Shown here one piece after another: positions 49,391 through 61,300 of a DNA stretch of 64,000 nucleotides (position 1 is its first letter; each line of letters opens with the position of its first letter). Position numbers and translations under genes: made by a program. The notes under the pieces are model-generated. The model had not been told where the DNA came from. It saw only the letters and a list, made by a program, of their open reading frames with translations, and did no database searches. The stretch is taken from assembly GCF_000002075.1 (NCBI RefSeq), contig NW_004797508.1:844884-908883 (forward strand). Direction: 5' to 3'. This DNA is from Aplysia californica. Taxonomy: Eukaryota; Mollusca; Gastropoda; Aplysiida; Aplysiidae.

Positions 49391-52300
49391 AATTTTTCCC
49401 ATTCTCCTTCGTCCCTTCCCAAGGCCCGCCCCTCCTCTTTCATCCCAGCCCCATCCCCTCTTCCTTGCGTGCATTCCCCCACCCCGCCCACCCCCACAAC
49501 GTGGCCCAGCCCGATAAAATTCTACAAAAAGAAACGCCACAGTTTTTTCTTCCGCTCGTACCCTGGGGTGTCGCAGGGATTTAGCCCACACTCGGTGGCC
49601 ATATTTGATCCCCAACGCGGCGTACTTCTCGCGGCGCCGCGAAGAGAGAGAGGAGGCTCCATTAGTTCTAAGCTCCTTGGAGCGCGGTAAAACCTCTACT
49701 AAAACTAAAACTAAAACTCTCATCCCCTCTGTTGTTTTCTGTGTGTTAGTCTTTCTTTTTCCCATCACAATATGTGTGTGCCTGGAGAAAGGTCCCAGTT
49801 GTCGGAAATTTAGGATATCGAAATAGGGGCATATTCTTACAGGAAATTCAATGCTGAACTCGCTATTTAAAAAATTTTTCAAATATTTTGAGCTTGTTCG
49901 ATACCTTACAGTTCTCTCTACATGGTTCCCGCGGCCTCCTTGAATTCAAGGAGTCCTTGAAAACTCCTTGAATTTGCATTCAAGGAAAAATCTCCTTGAA
50001 AACTCCTTGAATTTGAGGAACCTCCTTAAAAACTCCTTGAATTTTGCCAGGTCGGACAGAGGGTGACTGCCAGGCCCCGGGGCCCCCGGGAATTATCCTT
50101 AAATTTTTTTTTAAATCGCCGAGACCCGGGAATGCCCGTGGAATGAGAAGAAATCTCTGTAAATTGCCGCAGGAAAGACCCAGGGAAATATTTACATTTC
50201 TCGAATACTTGAAAACAGAATCCGATAACGTCCTTGAATTCATTTTTGCCTGTTGCGATTGTGATATTTGACTTTTCCCGGCCTGAGAGTAGGAGGTTAC
50301 ACGCAAACAAGTGGCTATGGCGGCAGGCAGAAGGGTATGAGTGATGAGCCTCCTACCGATGCTCGATCGTGAAAAATCAAAATCTACTTTCGCTTTCGTT
50401 ACCACCCAGAAATTTGCCGGTAGTAATCTGATAATTGTTATAACGCAACATTTGTAACATGCAGGTAGTGCATTACAAACGCTGTGTCACTGTGAAAATA
50501 AATCTTTTGTCCTGTGCTGTCACTTGTGGGAAAAAAAGATCGAAAGAAAAAGAAAGTTATACAAGCGTCTTGTCGGGCTCACTATCGTGACCGGTCAGTG
50601 AACCTGTTCGTTCGCATCACATCGTGAGTGTTGGCGTGAGGTCACCAGAGTTCATTCAAAGTCTGAGAGCTACGAAGTATTCTACTCTGGAATGGGGGGG
50701 ATTATTGATTTTTTTAAAGACGCACGCAGAGGAGGGGGGATGGGGTTGAAAGCAACGCTGAATGACAATAACTGAACTTGGAAGCAGATTTTACTTTTCA
50801 GAATTTTGACTACTACTAGATCTAAATCTAGAGCTCTCTGCAAAGGGCGCGTTGGTGCAGGCTTTGTGTGGAATCGGGATCCGTCATACTCATACTCAAA
50901 CCTTGTAAGCCGTGTTTTATTTTAAATACTAAAGGGTTCCCGTTTCATTTTGTGGGTGACAGTAAATTACATCATGTATTGTATTATATTCTATATTTTA
51001 GCTTTTTGTTCAAGATTCGCAGATTTTCAGTGTCACTACATATTCTTGCCCTCCCTCAGTTCTTACACCTCTCACTCTGAATAGGTCTACTTGAGCCATT
51101 CAAGTAATTACTCTACTTTGAGTTTGTCTTTCATGTTTATTATGTATACCTTGACACCCAAACTGGTTCTTGACAGTCGATATTCTGGCCCTAGGCCTTT
51201 TCTCAGGCTCAAAACAAGATTCATTTTTATTTACAGTCAAACCTGTGTAAGACGGCCACCCATTGTCAAGGAGAACAGTGGCCGTATAAGACAGGTGGCC
51301 GTGTTAGGCAGGACTGATCAAGATGAAGAAAACAAACCATTTCCATCTGAGGTCCCAATCGAAAGTAGCCGCATTGTTGTTGTTTTTGTTGTTGTTGTTG
51401 TTGTTGTGTGTGTGTGGTAGCCTATCCATTCGAAATGTTCGGAGCCCCGAAGAGTGCTCTTCGCCAGGGCCACCGCCTCCCTTGGGTAGTGGGTGAGGCA
51501 GTCCAACCTCCCTGAATCCTCCCCGAAGAGATGCCACCGCCGGGCCTCCGTGGCGGGGCATCTCTGCAGCCAGTGCTCCAAATCTTGGGGCTCCTCGCTG
51601 CACAATGGACATATTGGGTCCGATGTTTTGTCTATTCTATTTTTGTAGGCCCGAAGCCCAGAAAAATGACCGGTCCTGATTTTTGCCAGTAATGACTGGT
51701 CACTGCGGGACATAATAAGAGCCTCTCGTTTTAAGGAAAATGCCCTGTATACTTCCTTCGTCCGCGTGTGGCATATAGGGGGGTCTTTTGTAATTAGTTT
51801 TATCTGGGCGCACGCACTGTCATAAGTAATTTGGCGGCCTGGACCCGGCAGCGCTGTTGCCAGTTTGGCATTACTGTCAGCGAGATCGTTGCCGAAGATA
51901 TCGCGGTGACCAGGGATCCACTGAATCGTGGGTTGAGGTATTGCATTATTTATGCGTAGTCGCAATTGGTCGAAGGATGGTGATGTTCCCACTAGTGCCA
52001 TGCATAGTGATTGACTGTCGGTGAAGATAGCGACCGAGTTGGATGCATCGCACTCTTTGTCAATCCAGTCAATGGCCATTTCCAAGGCTCTCCTTTCTTC
52101 CTCGAAAGAGCACGTAAATATGGCGCCTTTCTCCCTCAATGTCTCGACAACGGTAGGGTTGGACGGATTCCCCGTTGTGATGACGACTCCAGCGCCGTCG
52201 TCCGTTGTTCCTGCCCTAGCCGAGCCGTCAGTGTAGATATTGTACTGTGCGCCAAGCTCTCGTGCTCGACGAACAGCAGCGCTTTGAATCTTCTCACTGG

Positions 52301-55300
52301 AGTCACTCCTTCCGCTTATGCCGTACAGGTGGGGGAAAGTGATGTCGGGGTTGATTCCACGTTCCCAGGGCCTGGTTTCGAAGTAAGTGATGGGCCTCCT
52401 CTCGCAGTCGAACAGATGTGGGCTCTTTTTGCTGACGTCTTCGGCCCTTTTTTCGGAAATCCCTGCGTCCTTTTAGCCGTCTGTGCACTTGTTCCGTTGC
52501 CGCAATTTGTCGAGGGTGGTCGTTGTTCAGTCGGAGGGCCTTCTCTCTTGATCGGAGACAGTTAGCATTTATGGTGGACTGAATGCTTGGGACACCCGTT
52601 TCAGCTCGAAGTGCCTCGATCGGTGAGGACTGGGCTTGGGTGGTAATCAGTCACAGACATGTTTTGAATCACCTCCAGATTATTTATCAGAGTTTTGCTC
52701 AGCCACGGTTGCCAGCTGCTGCTCGCAAAGTTGAGAACACTTTGTATATGAGTGAGGTAGACCTTGCGTAGGTCGTCTTTCCTCCATCCCCATTTTGAGT
52801 GCGCTACAGCGCTGAGCATCCTCATCTTCTGTGTGGCCTTAGCTATTACTGTCTCAACCTGTTTCCTGAACGTGAGCCTGCGGTCGAGTGTGACTCCCAG
52901 GAGTCTTGCGTAGGGCTCATACCTAATTGACAAATTATTTATCGTGATGCACGACTTCCATTCCGAGTCAGATGTTGCGAGCGTGAAGAATGTTGTCTCG
53001 CTCTTTGAGCCGTTTAGCGTGAGTTTCCATCGCCTGCTCCAGTCAGCAACGATGTCCACCGCTCTTTGTGCCAGACTTTCGGCGTCTCGTGTCGTGCGTG
53101 ATGAAGCGAGGATAGAGACGTCGTCAGCGTAGAGTGAAATTGTAAGATCGTCCGGAAGTAGTTTCGCCAGTTCGTCGATATAAGAAAGGAAGAGGATGGG
53201 TGCCAGGACCGAACTTTGTGGGAGACCTTGGTTCATTTTCCTGCTATTACTCAGTATTCCATTGAATCGGACTCTGGCTTGACGATTTTGAAGGAAGTCA
53301 TTCAGCCATAAAACGTATGTATCTGGGATACCTCTGTCCAGGAGGGATCACATGCTTATCTCACCAGCAGCTGAAAATTGGTACCTATTGGTCAACAGTG
53401 GGAGGGACAAAACGTAATGGAGTCACCAAGGTGGCCGTCTAAGACAAGTGTTATTGCTTTATGTGATACGGGTTATGTGTTAAATTATGGTGACCGTGGC
53501 CGCGTTGGACAGGTGCCCGTTTTACACAGTTAAATTATATAGAAAAAATGCAAGGGGGGAAATGGAAAGTGGCCATTTGTACAGGTGGCCGTCTTATAGA
53601 GGTGGCCGTCAGGGCAGGTTTGACTATATATATAGTGCGAGTATAGTGAGGGAAAAATATAAATAAGTAAAGAACAGACTAAAATACCTAAGTCACACAA
53701 TATCCCAGTGTCACACTGACATGTTTTTGACTGGATAGAATGTACCTTTATGGGCGCACGTTTGTGTGTATATTATATATAATATCGTCCGTTTAAGTCT
53801 CTTAACGCGTAAGTCCGGAATTTTGGAAAATAATATTTAGGTTTTATTTCACTCCAATAGGTTTTCCCCACCTCCTCTATAAATATTAAAGTCATTGAAC
53901 AAATGAAAATTGCACTTTTTGTCACGGATTCTAAACGCGTGTAACAGGATTTCACCTTGATTTGAAACTCTAAACGCAGAAGTCCCAGCCCAGCACCTTC
54001 GCTTAAAACAATAATTTTGTTTCATTTTTGGTTCAAGTAACAGCCTAGAGGTGAGTTATACCGTTTCTTCCCTCATATTAAGATGTGTATGTAAGATACT
54101 TTTCGAAATTATTATGTGTTTATTTAAATAAATCTTTGTTTTGTGTGATACATTGTGACATCAGTGTTTAGAGCTTACAAAGTCGCCCATAATTATGTAA
54201 GCTTCATGGTGACTTGCATGGAGATTGTCAAGACTTACGACGCGTTTAGTTTTCATGTGAAAGATTAAGCCCATTGACACCGTTTAGATCTCGTAAATAT
54301 AGATTAATTATTATGTATTGTTAGTCACAGGTTTAGATCTCATCAATGTTGATTAATTGTTGGGTTTTAATTAGTCATAGATGTATCTCAGCAATGTGGA
54401 TTGATCGTTATTATATTTCATCCTGCTATAAGATAAATGTTTCCCAAAGTCAAACACCATTGAAAATGAGGATTATTTTTTGAAACATTCAAATTTACTT
54501 TTACTTTAGAAGAAGCATACTTTATTATACATTTAATAACTTATATTATTATTTACATTTCAGTCAAGAACCGCTTTTCACAAACTGTTACAGCTGTCTA
54601 AAAAGGTAGCAGCAAACCCTCCAGTGAAGCCTCCATGACCACAGTCCAGGGCACATACCCAGCACCTCTCTAAGGGAAATGCCCGTCCTCACTCCTCAGA
54701 GGGACATGCCCATGAGTCTTCTCTGTATGAACCACTAGACAATTTTTGGGATATATCATTGACTCATTTGTAGACATGTCAGTGAATAGCAGTGATTTAG
54801 TGTATTTTGATCACAATGAGGCTATGGGGAAGAAAGTAGTCACTGAAACTGCTGCTGACCAGCGAGACGATAGATCTAGTCATTTTCAGAATGTTCTTGA
54901 TTTGAGTATGTCTATACACGGTAATGGAGAAATAGATATGAATGTAAATGATGGTGGAGAAATGGTTTTTGGTGTGAAAATATGTGATGCTAGAGATAAG
55001 GCTCATGATGTGAAGGTGTGTGATGGTAGATATGGGTCTCTTTTTGTGAATGCTGATTGCAGCAGAAAAAATGTTCTTAATCATAATGCGAATGCATATG
55101 ACGGTGGAGATGAAGTTTTTTTATTCCAATATGTATGATGGTAGAATTGAAGCTTTTGAGTTGTTAAATGGCACTGATCCTATAGGTGAAATTATTGATT
55201 TCAACATGTATGATGAAGATTTGGATTTGAATGTCACTGACCAGAGAGGCGAACATGTTGATTCCAATATATATGTTGATAGAGGTCAGGTTCTTGTTGA

Positions 55301-58300
55301 TCGATCATGTGGTGATGGAAACGACAGCGATAATGTGAGAATAATCAATGGAAAGAAGAGAAAGCTTGGAAGAGAAAACTGGGAGAGATTTGTGAACTCA
55401 AGAAACGTGAAGCAGGGCAATCTTATGAAGGAAGTCGATAAAGGGTTTGAGAACGTTGAAAAGGATAGAAGAACTTCGAGGAAAGATGCTCTTGCAAGGT
55501 CAAGTGTAATCAGTGTTCGAATATCACAGAAGAAGAGAGGTAGGAAATATTTTATTTCTTATTGTCGCCGCCCTGGCCAGAGAATGGTGTATTTTTGCCA
55601 AGACATGTATGCAAGGTGCCAGCCAAACAGAAAAAAGCAGCGTCTGCAGCATCCTGTAGGACTACGTCCCTGCAGTATTTTCTGAAAACCAGTAGAGGCA
55701 GATTCAGGGTCTGCTGTCAGACGTATTGGTCTACAATAGGACTCAAGGAATGGTACGGTATGTGAGACACCATCGCGGAGGACCAGGTGATGGCTTATCA
55801 ACAGGGAATGAGTCTTCTCGGAGACTAGCATCTGACTCTGATGCGCGATTACATCTGCGACCCTTCCTTGAAAGTCTGCCTAAAACGGAGTCTCACTATT
55901 GCCGAAAGAAAAGCTCCAGGCTATATTTAGAGGCAGTTTTCCATTGCAGGACCGATCTATTTCGTCTCTATGAAACAAAATGTAAAGAAAAGAAGATGGA
56001 GGCTCTTTCTCGTCCAATTTTTGCCGATGAATTACAGAAAATGAATCTTTCTCTTTTCAAACCGCGCAAAGATCAGTATGATCTCTGATGATCAGTATGA
56101 TCTCTGATGAAGGCAATGTCGATGAAGACATATCTGGCTCGTGGGCAAAAGAAAGAAAGGGCACAGCAAGAGATGGCAGCAGATGAGGAAATGGTCCAAA
56201 ATAAGGACACAACAAAGGTCATTACTGTGGATCTACAGTCAGTTTTGCTTTGCCCCATGCTGAAAGCATCGGCATTATACTATAGGACCAGACTCTGTGT
56301 CCATAACTTCACAATATTTGATTTATAGTCACATGGTGTCCAATGCTATGTCTAGCACGAGGCGAAAGGGAGCTTGTCTGCTCACGAATTTGCTTCATGC
56401 ATTGTGGATTACCTGGAAAGTGATCTGTCTTTTGATAGGTACATCATCTATTCCGATGGATGTACTTTTCAGAACAGAAACAAAACATTAGCCACTGCTC
56501 TTTCCATGTTCTCCGTGATGCATGACAAGGAAGTAGAGCAGAAAATACTTGAGAGGGGCCACACGATGATGGAGGTGGATAACGTCCACCGCGTTATCGA
56601 AAGACGAATCAAGAATAAGAAGATGTTCCTTCCTATCGACTATGTTCGATTAATTGAAGAAGCCCGAAGAAAGCCATTTTCGCACTCTGTGGAGTATTTG
56701 ACTCACACATTCTTTTCAAATTCTGATGGTGTGAACACCCTTAGTTGCATCCGTCCATGATAGAAAGCTGGGGATGCTACAGTTACTGACATCAGGGCTC
56801 TGAAATACCTGCTTGATAGAAAAATACTCTTCATGATAGTATAACCTTGGATTCGGGGACGAATGGTCAGAGTTTCCAGAGAAAAGAAATCAGTCTACAG
56901 CACTGATTGCCACTCCCAAGAAGCTGTTTTATGCCAACAGGAGCATCTCAAATGTCAAATTCAAACATTTGCAAGCACTGAAATCAGTAATATCATTGGA
57001 ATGTTGGGCATTTTATAACAAGTTGAAACAAGACTGAATCGGGAATGTCCTCAACAATACACTTTATCAAAGCAATCAATTTCGTATACAATTATTATAT
57101 AAATTTTCTTCTTGTTATCTTGAGGGTGCTTGCGCAGCCCATAAGGCTGATACGGCGGGACGCTATCTCTCCCTGTCTAAGGCCAATCTCTTGATCTGTC
57201 CCCATGACCATCCCTTGGATTTCATCTCCTGTTCAATGCTCCTTCTCCGAAGGGTGGCCCCCTTTTTTTGTTCCTCTGGCTATCCTGGGAGTGACATTTG
57301 GGTCCATTCTAAGGACATGTCCAACCCAGCACCACCTTTTCCTTCTCACGGCTACGAATACTGGTTAGATAATTGTTTTTTCAGGCAGTTCTTTATTTTA
57401 TATAGTTCTGGATCATGAACTTGAATAAGTCTTCTTAGGGATTTTTTTTTTCGGGGGAGGTTGAATGAAAAAATATGGAATCATTTTAAATTTCTACATG
57501 GTGATATTGAATTGATGTGTTTTTGATTAAGTAAAATGTTCTGTTATATTATATCATGTGTTACAGTTACAGCATTACTTTAATACAGTTGAAAATGTTC
57601 CTGAAAGAATGAACTGGCTCCTTTTCGTAATTTGTTGGGTGATTGGAAGGCTGCTCCTTTGCTACTTCGCACACAAGCTACACTTTGTCATTCTAAGGGT
57701 TTTCTTCTGTTGTCTTTCGTCATAATCCTCTTACTTATAATAGACCTACTGTCGATTTGTGTTGTAAGTGTGAAAGGACTGGGAAATAAGAATAATATCA
57801 ACCAGAAGTATAGTTAATATACCAATTAATTCGATCAATCAATATTACTTGCAAAGTTAATTGCACCTAGAATCTATGAAACCAATCTGCCTTATTTCTT
57901 CAAAGTCCTTTGCATAGTTTTTCTAATAAATAAACTGAAAGATTCGTACTGTAAACAAGTAAGTCATTGATTCACAAGCCACATGTTAAAATAATGAAAC
58001 CTCTAAACACGTATGGCTAACCACGGCCCCCTGCCGCAGACTTACGCGAGTAGACCTTACAAACTTTCTGCTCCAATTTATTACGCAAGTCAACAGGTTC
58101 GATTTACGCGTTTAAATGTTTCAAATTTGGAGTCTCTAAACACGTAAGTCTGTTTTATGATTAATTTTCAAAAACAAAAGAATTTTCACATTGACAGTTG
58201 TATACATAGAAGTATTCTTTACAAGATGTAGAAAGACCAGTACATTTGCATTCTGTTTTTACTATTTATTACGTTTTTTGTCTCTCCTGTAAAATTTGCC

Positions 58301-61300
58301 TCAACGGAATTACGCATTTAGAAACTTACAGGGACGATATATAAATGGAGCATGCACTGTCATTGTTATGTAACATGCCCCTGGAAAATGGATATGCCCC
58401 CCTGGAAAATTGAGAGAAGCCGGGGTGGCAGTCACCCTGGAACAGACTTTTGTAGGAAAATCGGAACTATGATTTCTTTCGGATAAGTGTAGGCCTATGG
58501 GAAATAGGCTTTCATCATGAATTTCTTGACCAAATCTCCCTGAATTTTTAAAATTTCTCCTTGAAATCTCCTTGAATTTGGTGGGAAGTTCATGGCAGGA
58601 ACCTTGTCTCTAGTAATACTTCTTATCTTAAGCACTCGTAAGACCTAGATTTGTCTTGTAAATGCTGCAAAGTTCTTTCTAAAACCGAGCTAAAAATAAA
58701 GAATGAAATGAATATATCATTGACGTTGTTGTCTCTTATCTTCCCCTATCTCCCCCCCAAATGATCACCTCCCCACCACAAGCCTGTGTTGGATGTTCCG
58801 GAACGTTCCAAGCACGACCTTGTTGGAGCTGTGGGAGATGCTGCAAAAGTCTCTAGTCAAACAGATCTCGTCTTGTGTCTCTGCCGGTTCGAAGAAAGGT
58901 AAAGTGGGTGGTTGGAGGGTGTCTGTTGGGGGTGGAGAAATGTAAATAGGTGGTTGGAGGGTGTCTGTTGGGGGTGGAGAAATTTAAATTGGTGATTGAA
59001 GGGTGTCTCTGCCGGGTGGGAGATAAGTAATGTGGGTGGTTGGGAGGGCGTTACTGGTAAGTTGTGATACTTTATTGGCTGTTTATGTCTCGATAATGCT
59101 GTATGTTTACCGTGTATCAGATAGAGGTGGGCAAAGTCCTGATAATTTATCCGAACAACCGGATAATTAGCAATGGGAACTCACTTTCCTGACCTGCTTG
59201 CCGAAGTGGGTGTACTCATTTGTTGAAGTGATGCTAACCCGTTTGTCGAAGTGGTTCTAACCCATTTGCAGAAGCGGTTGTATCATATTATTTGCCGAAG
59301 GGGTGCACTAACATATATTCCGGATTTTGCTAAAGCGACTCATTGCCCAGTTCTAGTATCAGATAGGTTCATAGCTATTACACACTGAAGACATGAGTTT
59401 GATTCAAGTATTTAGAAGTCTTTTATTGAGTGTTTGTATCTGTCTGATGGAATGTTGCATCCCTTTTAGTCGGCATTTGTCCTGACAGAAAGAACTGAAG
59501 CAGTGTGCCCCGTGCAGGATCTAAATTGTGTCAGTGGGGGGTGTAAAGCAATTATTTTGGATTAAATGGAATGATAAATTGAATTTACTTTTATTAAATC
59601 GTATACTATTAAACCATGGATTAAGACGCGGTTTTTTTTTCCAATAATGATAATTATTTTTATCCTTATCAGTCAAGTCAAAATACCTATTTTTATTTTA
59701 TTTCTTTTTAATATGTTCCTCTTTCTTTAAATTCTCCCCCCTCCTTTATTTTCCTCACAGAAAAGAGTAGGGGTCTGAGTGATTTGAGTTGGACCCTGAA
59801 ACTGTACACATTTCTTCTGGAGAATTCGTCAGTGTTTGACCAGCGCACAGCTTCTGTGGTGATGGACAAAGTGGTGGTGTTGGTGGGACGACTGGAGACG
59901 GAGGTTCTCATTCCTTCCGCGATGGAGGATAGAAAGGTGAGGGGAGGGAGAGGCGAGGGAGAGAGAGGGAAGGGGAGGGAGAGGTTAGGGGAGGGAGAGA
60001 TGAGGGCAGAGAGAGGGTGGTGTTGATGGGAAAACTGGGGAAGTTGGATCTCATACCTGTTGTTGTGGAGGATAATTTATTATTTTAGAGGTGAGGGAAG
60101 GGTTCGAGTGAGGAGGGTGGTGATGGACAGAGTGTTGTTTTGGTGGGACGACTGGAGAAAGATATACCTACTGTTGTGGAGGATACGGAAATTGAAACAG
60201 ATTATTGTTGGGATAAGAATGGAGGGGGGGGGGGGGGGGGATTAAAAACCCCCCCCCCCCCCCCATACATTAACAAACAAAATGATCAGATGTCTCTCTA
60301 TCTATTATTCTGACCATCTTTGTGTAATCATAACTTCTACTTTGTTTTACAGCTCTTTCAGGGAATAAAAGAGCTCATGGAACTTGTATCTGTGTGGTCT
60401 CTGTTCAAATCCATGTTGAGTCCCAAATGGAGGGAGACTTCTAGCTCAACCCCTGCATCAGAGGGAAAGACGAAAGAGGAGAAGAAATTGCGAGCTGGTT
60501 TGAGAAAATTGTACAAGGTCAGTGTGCTATTGTTTTAGTCATGTTTGTATTCAGGACTGAGTTTATTGTTAGTAAAGAGAAACACATCGACACAACAATG
60601 GCTATTAAGTGGTGGTAAAGAGTATGATAGACAGACAGAAATAACGGGTCGAAATTAGAGGAGGAGGATCTACCAGTGGCCCTCTCTGTCATGAGTGAAA
60701 GTTCGCAGGCATATGCCAGCCCCGGCATTTTTTAAAACCTCAACAGACCTAGGTCTGCCGGGTTTTTTTTACTGGGGCCAGCACGTACGTGTGTAAAAAC
60801 CGGCGACGGCGCAACATGCAAAATGAAGCAGGACAGTAGTCCCGAAAAGGCCCCCATCCTCTCTTTGGGGATAAACCTCATGTACTATTAAACCCTTGTT
60901 ATTTTTTGCATGTGTTTTGTTGGCTTTGCCATCTTATCTTTCTGTACGAAGACTTTCAGGTTTTTGAAAATTCCCATCCTACATCTTCAGGATTTTTTAT
61001 GTCTTTGAACTTTCACCCACGAACTCTCTGACCGTTGCCAGAATTGTTTCCTTCCTCTGATCATTGTATTCTTTTATATTTTTAGTGTGTTAACAATTTC
61101 AATTTTACTAACAGACGATATGGTTTGGGTTGTTTGGGGTCTAGGCTGATATAGATTTTTTAAAGAGCATTGGAGCAGAGGAATGAGAAGCAAACCACAA
61201 TGCCTCATCTCTGTTGCAGGTCTGGCACTTGAAGAGGAAGAACAAATTTCGATTTCGTTAATGATTCTAAATCAGGTCCCTTTTGGGTCAGTGTATCTGT

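Larger units (their letters stand above)
48024..49675 (+). repeat. Inverted duplicate, copy 2 (partner at 14,855-16,661)
   Basis: See copy 1. Begins AGTGTAAGAACTGATATGAT and ends GAGGCTCCATTAGTTC, just before another hairpin-type tail (GCGCGGTAAAACCTCTACTA at 49,682). No coding frame. Two unique events distinguish this copy: TGTC expansion and a small LINE-derived insert at 49,544. Confidence 0.85.
53782..58340 (+). mobile_element. DNA transposon with unassigned D-D-E/D-like transposase
   Basis: The ends are ATATCGTCCGTTTAAGTCTC and, inward, ATATCGTCCCTGTAAGTTTC. A 12-bp motif like TAAACGCGTAAGTC recurs near both ends (about 53,803, 53,932, 53,970, 54,238; 58,003, 58,040, 58,105, 58,135, 58,310), as expected for transposase-binding sites. 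The AT-rich flanks hide the target duplication (TA, TATA or ATAT possible). The interior carries the broken gene at 54,778-56,760. Confidence 0.7.
49921..58604. mobile_element. Large hAT-like element, non-autonomous, with two nested elements
   Basis: The left end is CATGGTTCCCGCGGCCTCCT and the right end, inward, is AGGTTCCTGCCATGAACTTC. Both are followed by repeats of CTCCTTGAATTT / CTCCTTGAAAA. Octamers TCTCTCTA (49,913-49,920) and TGTCTCTA (58,605-58,612) agree at 7 of 8 positions. The native interior (about 49,960-51,230) has no transposase and resembles 30,195-30,250 in part. Nested: a TIR element with a LINE (51,234-53,626) and a transposon (53,782-58,340). Together these explain most of its length. 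It occupies the URB2 intron between exons I and J. Confidence 0.75.

Noticed and set aside
49111-49690. 172-codon frame with SLSLS and CLSVCLSV repeats
   Set aside because: Microsatellite translation; no conserved domain.
52011-52565. 184-codon plus-strand frame
   Set aside because: Shadow opposite the minus-strand LINE RNase H/RT region.
54797-55084. Minus-strand 95-codon frame
   Set aside because: Antisense shadow of the transposase-like gene of the 53.8-kb element.
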